Source of the DNA: Neorhodopirellula pilleata
Lineage (GTDB): Bacteria > Planctomycetota > Planctomycetia > Pirellulales > Pirellulaceae
Length of the DNA: 64,000 nt
Direction of reading: 5' to 3'
Assembly: GCF_007859915.1 (NCBI RefSeq)
Contig: NZ_SJPM01000001.1
Span: 485,502-549,501 of the forward strand
The translations under genes and the position numbers were made by a program. Below, piece after piece: positions 54,554-64,000 of the stretch (position 1 is the first letter of the stretch; every line of letters starts with the position of its first letter). The notes under the pieces are model-generated. The model had not been told where the DNA came from. It worked only from the letters and a program-made list of their open reading frames with translations, and ran no database searches.

Positions 54554-56955
54554 TTTCACTTGGTAATCACAGTTCGCTTATCGACGACGACGAACCCGAC
54601 TTCATGGGCGGCTTGACGGACGATCAAAAAGAGCGGATCGGCGAGCTGCTTGAGCAGTACCTTGGCGCAATGGAATCGGGTGTGCCGCCTACTGTTGAAC
54701 AACTCACGCGATCGGCTCCCGAGCTTCGCGAGCCGTTACGTGTTTGCGTTGGTGGATTAGAGAGTCTGCACCGGATGGCTGGCGGGGAATCAGCGTCATC
54801 AGCGATCAGAGACAACCAAAGCGACAACAATCAACTCGGCGACTTCGTGCTTCACGAAACCATCGGCCGTGGCGGCATGGGCGTCGTTTATCGTGCGACT
54901 CAACAGTCGTTAAATCGAACGGTTGCCGTGAAGATCCTTCCTTTGGCATCAGTGCTCGATCCGCGTCAATTGACGCGTTTCCAGCACGAAGCGGAGGCGG
55001 CGGCTGGCTTACAGCATCCCAACATTGTTCCCGTTCATGCGATCGGTTACGAACGTGGGGTCCATTTCTTTGCGATGAGATACATCAACGGTCAGTCGTT
55101 GGAACAATGGATTGAGCAGCGTCGAGATAGCGACACGAATGACTGGCAAACGGCGGTTCGCTATGCCATCCAGGGCGCCGAAGGACTACAAGCAGCGCAC
55201 GAATACGGCATCATTCATCGCGACATCAAGCCATCAAACTTGTTGCTCGATCAACGTGATAACGTTTGGATCGCCGATTTCGGACTCGCTCGAATTCAAA
55301 ACGACCCATCGGTGACGGGACCGTCCGACGTGGTCGGGACTGCTCGCTACATGAGTCCCGAACAGGCACGTGGAGAATCGGCGATCGTTGACGGTCGTAC
55401 CGACATCTATGCGCTCGCCGCGACGTTACAGGAGATGTTGGCATTGAACCCGAATCACGCAATTAGCGTGGGTCGCATGCCGCGTGATCTCGAGACGGTC
55501 ATCTCAAAAGCGATGTCGCTGCGACGTGATGACCGCTACGAAACGGCGATGCACTTCGCCGATGATTTGCGGCGAGTGCTGGCAGGAGAGCCCACAATCG
55601 CTCGCCCTCCGACTTTGATCGACCGCTTGGTTCGGCAGGCCGCCAAACACCGAATTGCCGTTATCGCTACCGTGATCGTTGGCAGTCTGACGCTCGCCGG
55701 TCTCGCGGTGGGCACGACGATGCTCGCGGCTGAAAAACGAGTCTCCGATGCTTTGTTGATTCAATCACAGCAAGATCGGGCGATCACGCGCGAAGCCGTC
55801 GATCGTCTGGGAATGCAAATTGCGGAATTGCTCGCGGACATTCCTGCGGCTGATTCCGTGCGTCATCGGCTGCTGACAGAAACGCTCGATTACTACCAAC
55901 GAATTGCGAACGCGGGCACCATCGCTAGTGCAGACGATCAGCAACGTTTGGACCTAGCGGTCACGTATGGAAAGATCGGTTTGTTTCAAAGCGAACTTGG
56001 TCAGCCGGGGAACGCGACCCATTCCTTGCGAGAATCCGAACGTCTTTACGCGGAACTCGCAGGAAATACGCCAGACGACGGTGAGCTGAACCTTCAATGG
56101 TCAATCAGCCAGAACAATCTCGGTCTGCAGCTTACTGAGTCCGGCGAATTTGAAACCGCGTCGATGTGGTTTGCCCGCGCGATCTCGATTCAAAAGCAAC
56201 TTGGGAATTCAATCGAATTGGCCAGGACACTCAACAACCTCGGCGGCATGTTGGCCGACGCCGGTAACCCAGTTGAATCTCAACGGACATACGAGCGGGC
56301 GTTGAGCTTGCTTGGCAGCGAAAGTGTTGCTCTGCGATCGACCCTTCAATCAAATCTCGCCGGACTGCTGACCAGCCGCGATCCGGTCCGGGCGGCGGCG
56401 TTGGCGAAGGAATCTCTAACGCTCCATTTGGAAAAGTTACAGCAAGATTCGAGCGATCCTAAACTCGCGACTCAGGTTCTACTGACGCTGAATACGCTAG
56501 CCGAGGCGCAAACGGCAACGGGAGAGTATCACGAGGCGAGCAACTCACTTCGCCAAGCGGTTGCCATCGGAACCCAACTCCACAACCGATGGCCGGATCA
56601 TCCGAGCTACCGCCGTGATCTGGCCCTCAGTCTAAATCAACTCGGACTCTCGCTCTCAGGGGCCGGCGAGCTCACTGCTGCCCGCGAAGCGTTGCATCAA
56701 GCCGCCACGCATGGACGGCGACTTCGCGAAACGGTTTCGCAGACCGCCGAGGTCGAAAACATGCTCGGCGGCATTCTCAACAATTTGGCGTTCGTTGCCG
56801 CGAAAATCGGCGATCGCACGGTAGCACAAGAAGTCTATGCCGACGCAATCAAGCATCAGCAACGTGCAATCGCATTGGCTCCGCAAAACCAGAAGTACCA
56901 AGCCACACTTAAAACGCAAGAGATCAACCTCTCCAAAGTCGGAGGCGAATCATGA
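54550..56955 (+). CDS. Serine/threonine protein kinase with membrane helix and TPR-like region
   Basis: An 801-residue protein. Kinase domain ~97-365: glycine loop IGRGGMGVVYRAT, VAVK lysine, IIHRDIKPSNLLL catalytic loop, IADFGLARI and GTARYMSPEQARGE. A transmembrane helix (IAVIATVIVGSLTLAGLAVG, ~372-391) follows, and the C-terminal half holds TPR-like helical repeats (TLNNLGGMLADAGNPVESQR, LSLNQLGLSLSGAGELTAA). The cytoplasmic kinase with an external repeat domain is a sensor plan. It overlaps the sigma factor upstream and the LEPR-XLL gene downstream by four bases each. Confidence 0.93.
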   Translation: MISLGNHSSLIDDDEPDFMGGLTDDQKERIGELLEQYLGAMESGVPPTVEQLTRSAPELREPLRVCVGGLESLHRMAGGESASSAIRDNQSDNNQLGDFVLHETIGRGGMGVVYRATQQSLNRTVAVKILPLASVLDPRQLTRFQHEAEAAAGLQHPNIVPVHAIGYERGVHFFAMRYINGQSLEQWIEQRRDSDTNDWQTAVRYAIQGAEGLQAAHEYGIIHRDIKPSNLLLDQRDNVWIADFGLARIQNDPSVTGPSDVVGTARYMSPEQARGESAIVDGRTDIYALAATLQEMLALNPNHAISVGRMPRDLETVISKAMSLRRDDRYETAMHFADDLRRVLAGEPTIARPPTLIDRLVRQAAKHRIAVIATVIVGSLTLAGLAVGTTMLAAEKRVSDALLIQSQQDRAITREAVDRLGMQIAELLADIPAADSVRHRLLTETLDYYQRIANAGTIASADDQQRLDLAVTYGKIGLFQSELGQPGNATHSLRESERLYAELAGNTPDDGELNLQWSISQNNLGLQLTESGEFETASMWFARAISIQKQLGNSIELARTLNNLGGMLADAGNPVESQRTYERALSLLGSESVALRSTLQSNLAGLLTSRDPVRAAALAKESLTLHLEKLQQDSSDPKLATQVLLTLNTLAEAQTATGEYHEASNSLRQAVAIGTQLHNRWPDHPSYRRDLALSLNQLGLSLSGAGELTAAREALHQAATHGRRLRETVSQTAEVENMLGGILNNLAFVAAKIGDRTVAQEVYADAIKHQQRAIALAPQNQKYQATLKTQEINLSKVGGES

Positions 56956-58037
56956 ACGACCACGATGGCACTCGTGTCCTGCGTATCGAACCGCTTGAAA
57001 AACGATCACTGTTGGCCGGCAATCTATTTGGCGGCGACGACTTGAGGATCAACCTGTTCGGTCACGATACGCGAGGCGATGATCAATCGCGAATTTTAGA
57101 TAGCGATCGCTCGCAACAAGTCGCGGCAAATATTCCGAACAATCGTCAACCCACTCGCATCGTCGCCGACGCGACGACGATTCCGCCGCGACAGGACTCG
57201 CCCGCTCGTCCCCCACTGTTTGTCGTCGTCGAAGCAGCACCTCTATCCGCCACGACAGTTCCCGATGTCGAGCAGCGAAGATCTCAAGCCCCAGCCGATG
57301 CAGTCATCGACACGGCGATTGCAGCGTTCACAACCGACGAGGTCACAGAAGCAGCAGACGGAATTGTTGAAGACGATCTCTTGCTTCGCGAAGAGCGTCA
57401 AGAATCACATTCGGCTCCAATCGCAACGTCGGGCACTCTAACCGATCTCCGTTCCGGTATAAGCCGTATTCAAGTTGCACCGATCGAGCGTGACGGTGGA
57501 CTCATCGAACTGTCACCGTTGGAATTTGATCTTTCTGAAGACGGCTCGCGAGATAAGTCTGAACCTTGGCAGATCGGGGCCGACATCTTGCCCAAGATCC
57601 GATCCGCCCTGGAGCAAACGACTGATTTGCACGGTCAGGTCGTCGACGCTGCCATCGCGTCGTGGTTTGGTGGGAACGCTGGAAGTGGCGGCATGATTGC
57701 GGTGGATCAGTTCAATCTTCCTCAATCAGTATTCGACACAGCGATTGAGTGGATCGATGTTGCTCTTAAGTCGGATTTGAAGCTGCACCGCTCGTTGGGC
57801 ATGATTGCCGGCGGATCGATGCCGCCAATTTCCGATGTCACGCTAGACGCCATCATGGCGTCGTTAGCCGAGATCGCAGATTCGCAAACGCAACCGATCA
57901 GCAGTATTCATCGCTTTGAAGTTCCGACGGTCGCATACCCAGCGATTGCGATTCTAACGACTGTTGCGATTGCGGCGAGAAGAAAACGCTACGAGGGAAA
58001 GGGCGAGGGAATTGGCGATCTACCAGTGAGGGTATAA
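56952..58037 (+). CDS. LEPR-XLL-type hypothetical exoprotein
   Basis: A 361-residue protein with IEPLEKRSLLAGNLFGGD at residues ~12-29, an acidic/Thr-rich middle (FTTDEVTEAADGIVEDDLLL), a region SALEQTTDLHGQVVDAAIAS, and a C-terminal hydrophobic segment AYPAIAILTTVAIAARRKR resembling an anchoring tail. No enzyme family is recognised. It is the third gene of the sigma factor-kinase operon (ATGA overlap), so it may be the surface partner of the kinase; that is inference. The stop codon touches the repeat that follows. Confidence 0.78.
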   Translation: MNDHDGTRVLRIEPLEKRSLLAGNLFGGDDLRINLFGHDTRGDDQSRILDSDRSQQVAANIPNNRQPTRIVADATTIPPRQDSPARPPLFVVVEAAPLSATTVPDVEQRRSQAPADAVIDTAIAAFTTDEVTEAADGIVEDDLLLREERQESHSAPIATSGTLTDLRSGISRIQVAPIERDGGLIELSPLEFDLSEDGSRDKSEPWQIGADILPKIRSALEQTTDLHGQVVDAAIASWFGGNAGSGGMIAVDQFNLPQSVFDTAIEWIDVALKSDLKLHRSLGMIAGGSMPPISDVTLDAIMASLAEIADSQTQPISSIHRFEVPTVAYPAIAILTTVAIAARRKRYEGKGEGIGDLPVRV

Positions 58038-58147
58038 ACGCAGAGGACGCGTTGGCGCAGAGAGCCGCAGAGGAAGTATTGATTGAGAAGGGTTTACAAA
58101 ATTTAAGTGCTGGGCGTTCTTCTCTGCGTCTTTGTGACCTCTGCGTT
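58037..58147. repeat. MITE-like element with 10-bp inverted ends
   Basis: AACGCAGAGG at the left and CCTCTGCGTT at the right bracket about 90 bases that include further CGCAGAG words and TTCTCTGCGTC. It fits between two convergent genes and touches the stop of the left one. Similar CGCAGAGG repeats are common in planctomycete genomes. Confidence 0.7.
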
Positions 58148-58169
58148 AAAAACTCCCTCCCCCAAAAAA

Positions 58170-60562
<2,393 letters not shown>

Positions 60563-60566
<4 letters not shown>

Positions 60567-61135
60567 GATCCGCCCGCGTCTGACATTTCGTTTTGCAACC
60601 AAGCTCTCGCGTACGCCCAATTCCGCTTGGTCGTTCGTGGCGAAACGCCCAACACCTCGGCGGTTTCGTCGATGGTCATGCCGGTGAAGTAGCGCAGTTC
60701 GACCAGCTTGACCAATTGAGGGTCCTCGTCGGCGAGCTTTGTCAGAGCCTCATCCAGGCTCAGCAAATCTTCGAGGTCGTCTGGCTTTGCGATCGCACAA
60801 TCGTCGCCGAGCTCATGCCGGACAAAATCCCCACCACGTTTGTCTCGACCCCGACGTCGAGCGTTGTCGATCAAAATACGTCGCATCGCTTCAGCCGCGG
60901 CGGCAAAAAAATGTCCACGTCCTTCCCATTGCTGCTTGTCCTCGCCACCTACCAGTCGCATGAACGCTTCGTGGACCAGGGCGGTCGGCTGCAACGTCAG
61001 ACCCGCTTTTTCTTGCTTCATCTTGCTTGAGGCGAGTCGACGTAGTTCTTCATAGACGAGCGGCAGCAGCTCGGCGGCGGCTTGTCGATCACCGTTTTCG
61101 ATGGCGGAAAGGACTTGGGTAACGTCGTTGTTCAT
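60563..61135 (-). CDS. ECF-type sigma factor (planctomycete ECF group)
   Basis: A 190-residue protein. Region 2 includes AAELLPLVYEELRRLASSKM and QPTALVHEAFMRLVGG; GRGHFFAAAAEAMRRILIDN is a typical planctomycete ECF block; region 4 is LRYFTGMTIDETAEVLGVSP with the HTH. It is the first gene of the sigma/kinase unit on the minus strand. Confidence 0.92.
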
Positions 61136-61330
61136 GAGGCCATTGTAGATGTCGATTGCGGATCACGAAGCCCGGCTTCGCGAAGCAATGCGACATCGCG
61201 TGTTCATGAGGGCCAGACTTTGCACGAATAATTCCGAATAGAAAAACTTTTGAACCTTTGGCCCGCCATGAATCATTTTGTCGCATGAATAGCCGAGCGT
61301 CCATTTCTCTTCTTCAGCACGGAAAATACG

Positions 61331-62140
61331 ATGAAAATTCGACATGCACTATCAATGTCCGCCATTCTTCTGGCGGCTCCCGGTATCGCACTGGCACAAC
61401 CGCCCGGTGGTGGTCGAGGCCCAAACGGTCACGGGGCCATAGGAGGCCCCAATGGCCCACGCGAACACGGCGAACACGGTCACGGCCCAGGCGGCTCTCC
61501 ATTGGAGACCATGAGTCGCATGTTTGACCAAGTCGACGCCGACGGCGACGGTTCGATCACCAAAGCCGAACTCGAAGTCGCTTTGAATAATGAACGTCGT
61601 GAGATGGGCCGTCGTGAAGATGGGCCACCGCCAAGAGGCGAGCAGCTAAGTGGTGAACAACCAAGAGGCCAACGGGGCAACGATCAAGCAAGTCATCGTC
61701 CACCACGTGAAGGTGACAGCCAAGACGGACGCGGAGAATTCGCTCGCCGCGATGACCGAGGACGGCGCGGTGAGCAAGGTCAGCCCGGTGATCAAGAACG
61801 TCCGAGCGAACGAACGGAGGGTGGCAGTCCCGGCGAACATCGTGGTCCTGGCGAGCATCGTGGACCAGGTGGACCTCCTCCTAAACCCGGTCAGGTGATG
61901 CCCGACTTCGTTGTCGATTCTTTGAACATGACCGCAGAGCAAAAGGACCAACTCGCCAAGCTGCAAGCCGACGTCGACAATCGACTCGCGGCGATCCTGA
62001 CCGATGAACAAAAGCGACAAATCGAAGAGCATCAAGCCCACGGCCCGCATGGTGAAGGTGGACCGCCACGCGAAGATCGAGGCCCCGGCCATGGTAGCGA
62101 CCGCCCAGATCGTCCAGACCGCCCGCAACGGCCTCAGTAG
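61331..62140 (+). CDS. Secreted EF-hand, low-complexity protein
   Basis: A 269-residue protein with a signal peptide (SMSAILLAAPGIALAQ). The EF-hand loop DADGDGSITKAEL lies near residue 73, followed by a long charged Gly/Arg/Asp/Glu-rich region and then LNMTAEQKDQLAKLQADVDN with a C-terminal RPDRPQRPQ. The structure mirrors the protein at 48030-48590. It lies 37 bases upstream of the PQQ-propeller gene in the same direction, so the two are probably co-transcribed. Confidence 0.82.
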   Translation: MKIRHALSMSAILLAAPGIALAQPPGGGRGPNGHGAIGGPNGPREHGEHGHGPGGSPLETMSRMFDQVDADGDGSITKAELEVALNNERREMGRREDGPPPRGEQLSGEQPRGQRGNDQASHRPPREGDSQDGRGEFARRDDRGRRGEQGQPGDQERPSERTEGGSPGEHRGPGEHRGPGGPPPKPGQVMPDFVVDSLNMTAEQKDQLAKLQADVDNRLAAILTDEQKRQIEEHQAHGPHGEGGPPREDRGPGHGSDRPDRPDRPQRPQ

Positions 62141-62177
62141 TTGACGCCACGACACGTAACCTCTCTCAAGCAAAAAC

Positions 62178-63428
62178 ATGCGACACTCCATCTTCAGCTT
62201 TCTCTTTCTATTGATCTCTCCATCGTTGGCATCAGCCGGCGATTGGCCTCAGTTCCTTGGTCCTGATGGTCGCGCCCGTTCATCCGAATCGGTGCCGAAG
62301 TCTTGGAGCGATTCAGAGAATCTGAAATGGAAGGTCGACCTTCCTGGGACCGGTTCATCCAGCCCCATCGTGATCGGTGACCGGATCATCGTGACGTGCT
62401 ACGTCAGCGAGCCTGACCCGAAGCGTCAAGTCCTGTGCTTCGACAAGAGCAGTGGCCAACATCTCTGGTCCGTCGATTTCCCGATCGACTATCGCGAAGA
62501 CGGGTATCAGGGTTACATCACCGAACACGGTTACGCCAGCAACACACCGGTGTCCGATGGAAAAGATGTGTTTGTCTTCCTCGGCAAAGGTGGCGTGCAT
62601 TCGATCAGCCTGGATGGCGAGAAGAAGTGGAGTGTGGACATCGGCAAAGAGTCCAGCAATCGCCAGTGGGGTTCGGCGGCAAGTCTATTGCTGTTCGGCG
62701 ATACGGTCATCGTCAACGCGGCCGAAGAGTCGCGAGCCATTATCACCCTGAACAAAGCCACCGGTGAAGAAGTCTGGCGACAGGAAGCGAACATGCTGGA
62801 GTTGACCTACGGCACGCCTCGCATTGTGTCGCTCGCCGACGGCGAGCACGAACTTGTCATCAGCGTTCCGTCGGAAATTTGGTCACTCAATCCGATGACC
62901 GGCAAGTTGAAGTGGTACGCCAGTTCGCCGATGACTGGCAACGTTTCGCCATCGGTGATCGTCGACGAAGAAACCGTCTACAGCTTCGGTGGATACCGAG
63001 CGTCAGGCAGCATCGCGATTCGCGCCGGTGGCAAGGACGACGTCAGCGACTCGCACGTTCGATGGACCAACCGCTCCAGTTCGTACGTTGCGACACCGCT
63101 GTTGCATGACGGTCGCTTTTACTGGATCGACGATCGCGGCATCGCCTACAGCACCCTGGCAGACGATGGCGAAGTGATTTATCGCGAGAGAGTGACGAAC
63201 CTGGAAAGCGGTCGTCCTGTTTACGCGTCACCGGTGTTGATCGGCGACAAGATATACGTCGTCACTCGCCGCAGCGGAACGTTGGTGTACGAACCAGGCG
63301 ATGCGTTCCAACCAATCGCACAAAACAAGTTCGCGAACGACGAAACCGACTTCAATGCATCCCCCGCCGTCAGCGACGGAAGACTCTACCTGCGAAGCAA
63401 TCAATCGCTCTACTGCGTGGCTCAATAA
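62178..63428 (+). CDS. Secreted PQQ-like beta-propeller protein
   Basis: A 416-residue protein with a signal peptide (FSFLFLLISPSLASAG) and repeated propeller blades: DWPQFLGPDGRARSSES, SSSPIVIGDRIIVTCYV, VLCFDKSSGQHLWSVDF and VIYRERVTNLESGRPVYASP. The planctomycete outer-membrane/periplasm PQQ-like family shares the opening W-(P/T)-x-F-x-G-P. Cofactor binding is unproven; many members are scaffold or BamB-like proteins. It follows the EF-hand gene in the same direction. Confidence 0.9.
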   Translation: MRHSIFSFLFLLISPSLASAGDWPQFLGPDGRARSSESVPKSWSDSENLKWKVDLPGTGSSSPIVIGDRIIVTCYVSEPDPKRQVLCFDKSSGQHLWSVDFPIDYREDGYQGYITEHGYASNTPVSDGKDVFVFLGKGGVHSISLDGEKKWSVDIGKESSNRQWGSAASLLLFGDTVIVNAAEESRAIITLNKATGEEVWRQEANMLELTYGTPRIVSLADGEHELVISVPSEIWSLNPMTGKLKWYASSPMTGNVSPSVIVDEETVYSFGGYRASGSIAIRAGGKDDVSDSHVRWTNRSSSYVATPLLHDGRFYWIDDRGIAYSTLADDGEVIYRERVTNLESGRPVYASPVLIGDKIYVVTRRSGTLVYEPGDAFQPIAQNKFANDETDFNASPAVSDGRLYLRSNQSLYCVAQ

Positions 63429-63500
63429 ACGGGTCGTGCGGACACCAACCTCATTCACTTAAGAACTGTTTCCTCAATCGACTCACGAAGGTCTGCGTCC

Positions 63501-64000
63501 ATGGTGCGAAGATACTCATCTGCTCAAGCGATTCTATTACCGGGCATCGTTCTATGTTCACTCGCTTATTCAACGACGGTTTCGTCCCAACCGCCAAACT
63601 TCCAAGGTGGTGGTCCGGGCGGCGAAGATCGTGAGGTTCTGGAACAGTTTGACACGGACGATAACGGTTGGCTTGATCTTGAAGAACGCGAGCGAGCTAG
63701 AACCTTTTTGAAAGAGAACCAGCCGGAGCGGCGTGGTCCTGGTGGGCCGGGCTTCGGCGGTCCTGGTTTTGGTGGACCCGGTTTTGGTGGACCCGGTGGC
63801 CCGCGAGGCGGTGGCGCGCCTGATGGCGGGCGTGGGTTTGGGCCACCGCCCGGTTTTGGTGGACCGGACCTCGGTGGGCGTGGATTCGGTGGACCCAACG
63901 GTCCCGATGGTCCACAAGACGGCGGACGTCGCGGTCGCGGTGGGCCTCCCGGAATGGGTGGCGATCGCCCGGAGGCGAGCGAAGGCCAGCGAGTGGAGAA
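63501..64000 (+). CDS. Start of a secreted EF-hand/CotH-type protein (right edge, partial)
   Basis: From ATG 63501 a signal peptide (SAQAILLPGIVLCSLAYSTT) leads to EDREVLEQFDTDDNGWLDLE, an EF-hand-like segment with DTDDNGWLDLEE, and a Gly/Pro-rich repeat (FGGPGFGGPGF). The arrangement is the usual N-terminus of planctomycete CotH-kinase-family proteins, but the CotH domain lies outside the window, so only the N-terminus is supported. It lies 72 bases after the PQQ-propeller gene. Confidence 0.65.
   Translation, partial: MVRRYSSAQAILLPGIVLCSLAYSTTVSSQPPNFQGGGPGGEDREVLEQFDTDDNGWLDLEERERARTFLKENQPERRGPGGPGFGGPGFGGPGFGGPGGPRGGGAPDGGRGFGPPPGFGGPDLGGRGFGGPNGPDGPQDGGRRGRGGPPGMGGDRPEASEGQRVE

Overview
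The window looks like a planctomycete chromosome, most likely a Pirellulaceae/Rhodopirellula-type marine bacterium. This rests on the combination of secreted sulfatases, a DUF1559 pseudopilin-like protein, N-terminal LEPR-XLL-type motifs (LExRxLLA) on extracellular proteins, type I dockerin repeats, a PEP-CTERM tail, secreted EF-hand proteins, PQQ-like beta-propellers, and planctomycete-style sigma factor/protein kinase pairs. The assignment is inference from gene content; no rRNA is present.

Layout. 1-2.3 kb: a truncated prenyltransferase-repeat membrane protein and an initiator-type tRNA-fMet with a strong terminator. 2.3-8.2 kb: a small conserved protein, a ZIP metal transporter with a DoxX-like protein, then what looks like an eroded defence region: an XRE regulator beside an OLD-type ATPase/TOPRIM nuclease, followed by a chimera of an MmeI-like restriction-methyltransferase fragment, a superfamily II helicase fragment and an IS3-family transposase tail. 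8.3-20.4 kb: a minus-strand run of catabolic genes: iduronate-2-sulfatase-like proteins, a GH71/99-like protein, a GH10 xylanase with PEP-CTERM, a tri-domain FAD-oxidoreductase/golvesin/sulfatase fusion and a DUF4832 protein. 20.4-31 kb: a minus-strand cluster that reads as a murein-peptide/D-glutamate salvage system: M74 murein endopeptidase, DgcN-like DUF1611 protein, DgcA-like dipeptide epimerase, class I glutamine amidotransferase (C26), serine hydrolase, Asp/Glu racemase, NhaC-type carrier and an aminotransferase, led by a lipoprotein and a DUF1559 protein. A divergent XylR-like AraC regulator faces it, with a 27-bp palindrome between them.

32-39 kb: a PQQ-propeller/carboxylesterase fusion broken by one in-frame TGA, and a five-gene overlapping serine-recombinase/DUF2924 cassette. 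39-52 kb: extracellular proteins (an EF-hand protein broken by one in-frame TAG, a vanadium-haloperoxidase-like and an animal-type haem peroxidase, a 1675-residue CotH/lamin-tail/PKD/dockerin protein, EF-hand proteins) plus csrA. 52-64 kb: a second prenyltransferase-repeat protein, two sigma factor/kinase units, EF-hand and PQQ-propeller proteins, and the start of a probable CotH-type protein at the right edge.

Gene decay is a recurring theme: two genes with single in-frame stops, two decayed copies of one small family, a DUF4832 tail remnant, a 21-codon EF-hand-protein tail behind csrA, and the defence chimera. Several palindromic interspersed repeats sit at gene ends. The best candidate for a little-described system is the murein-peptide/D-glutamate cluster; the overlapping recombinase cassette comes second. 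Coordinates worked out by hand from the sequence may be off by a base or two.
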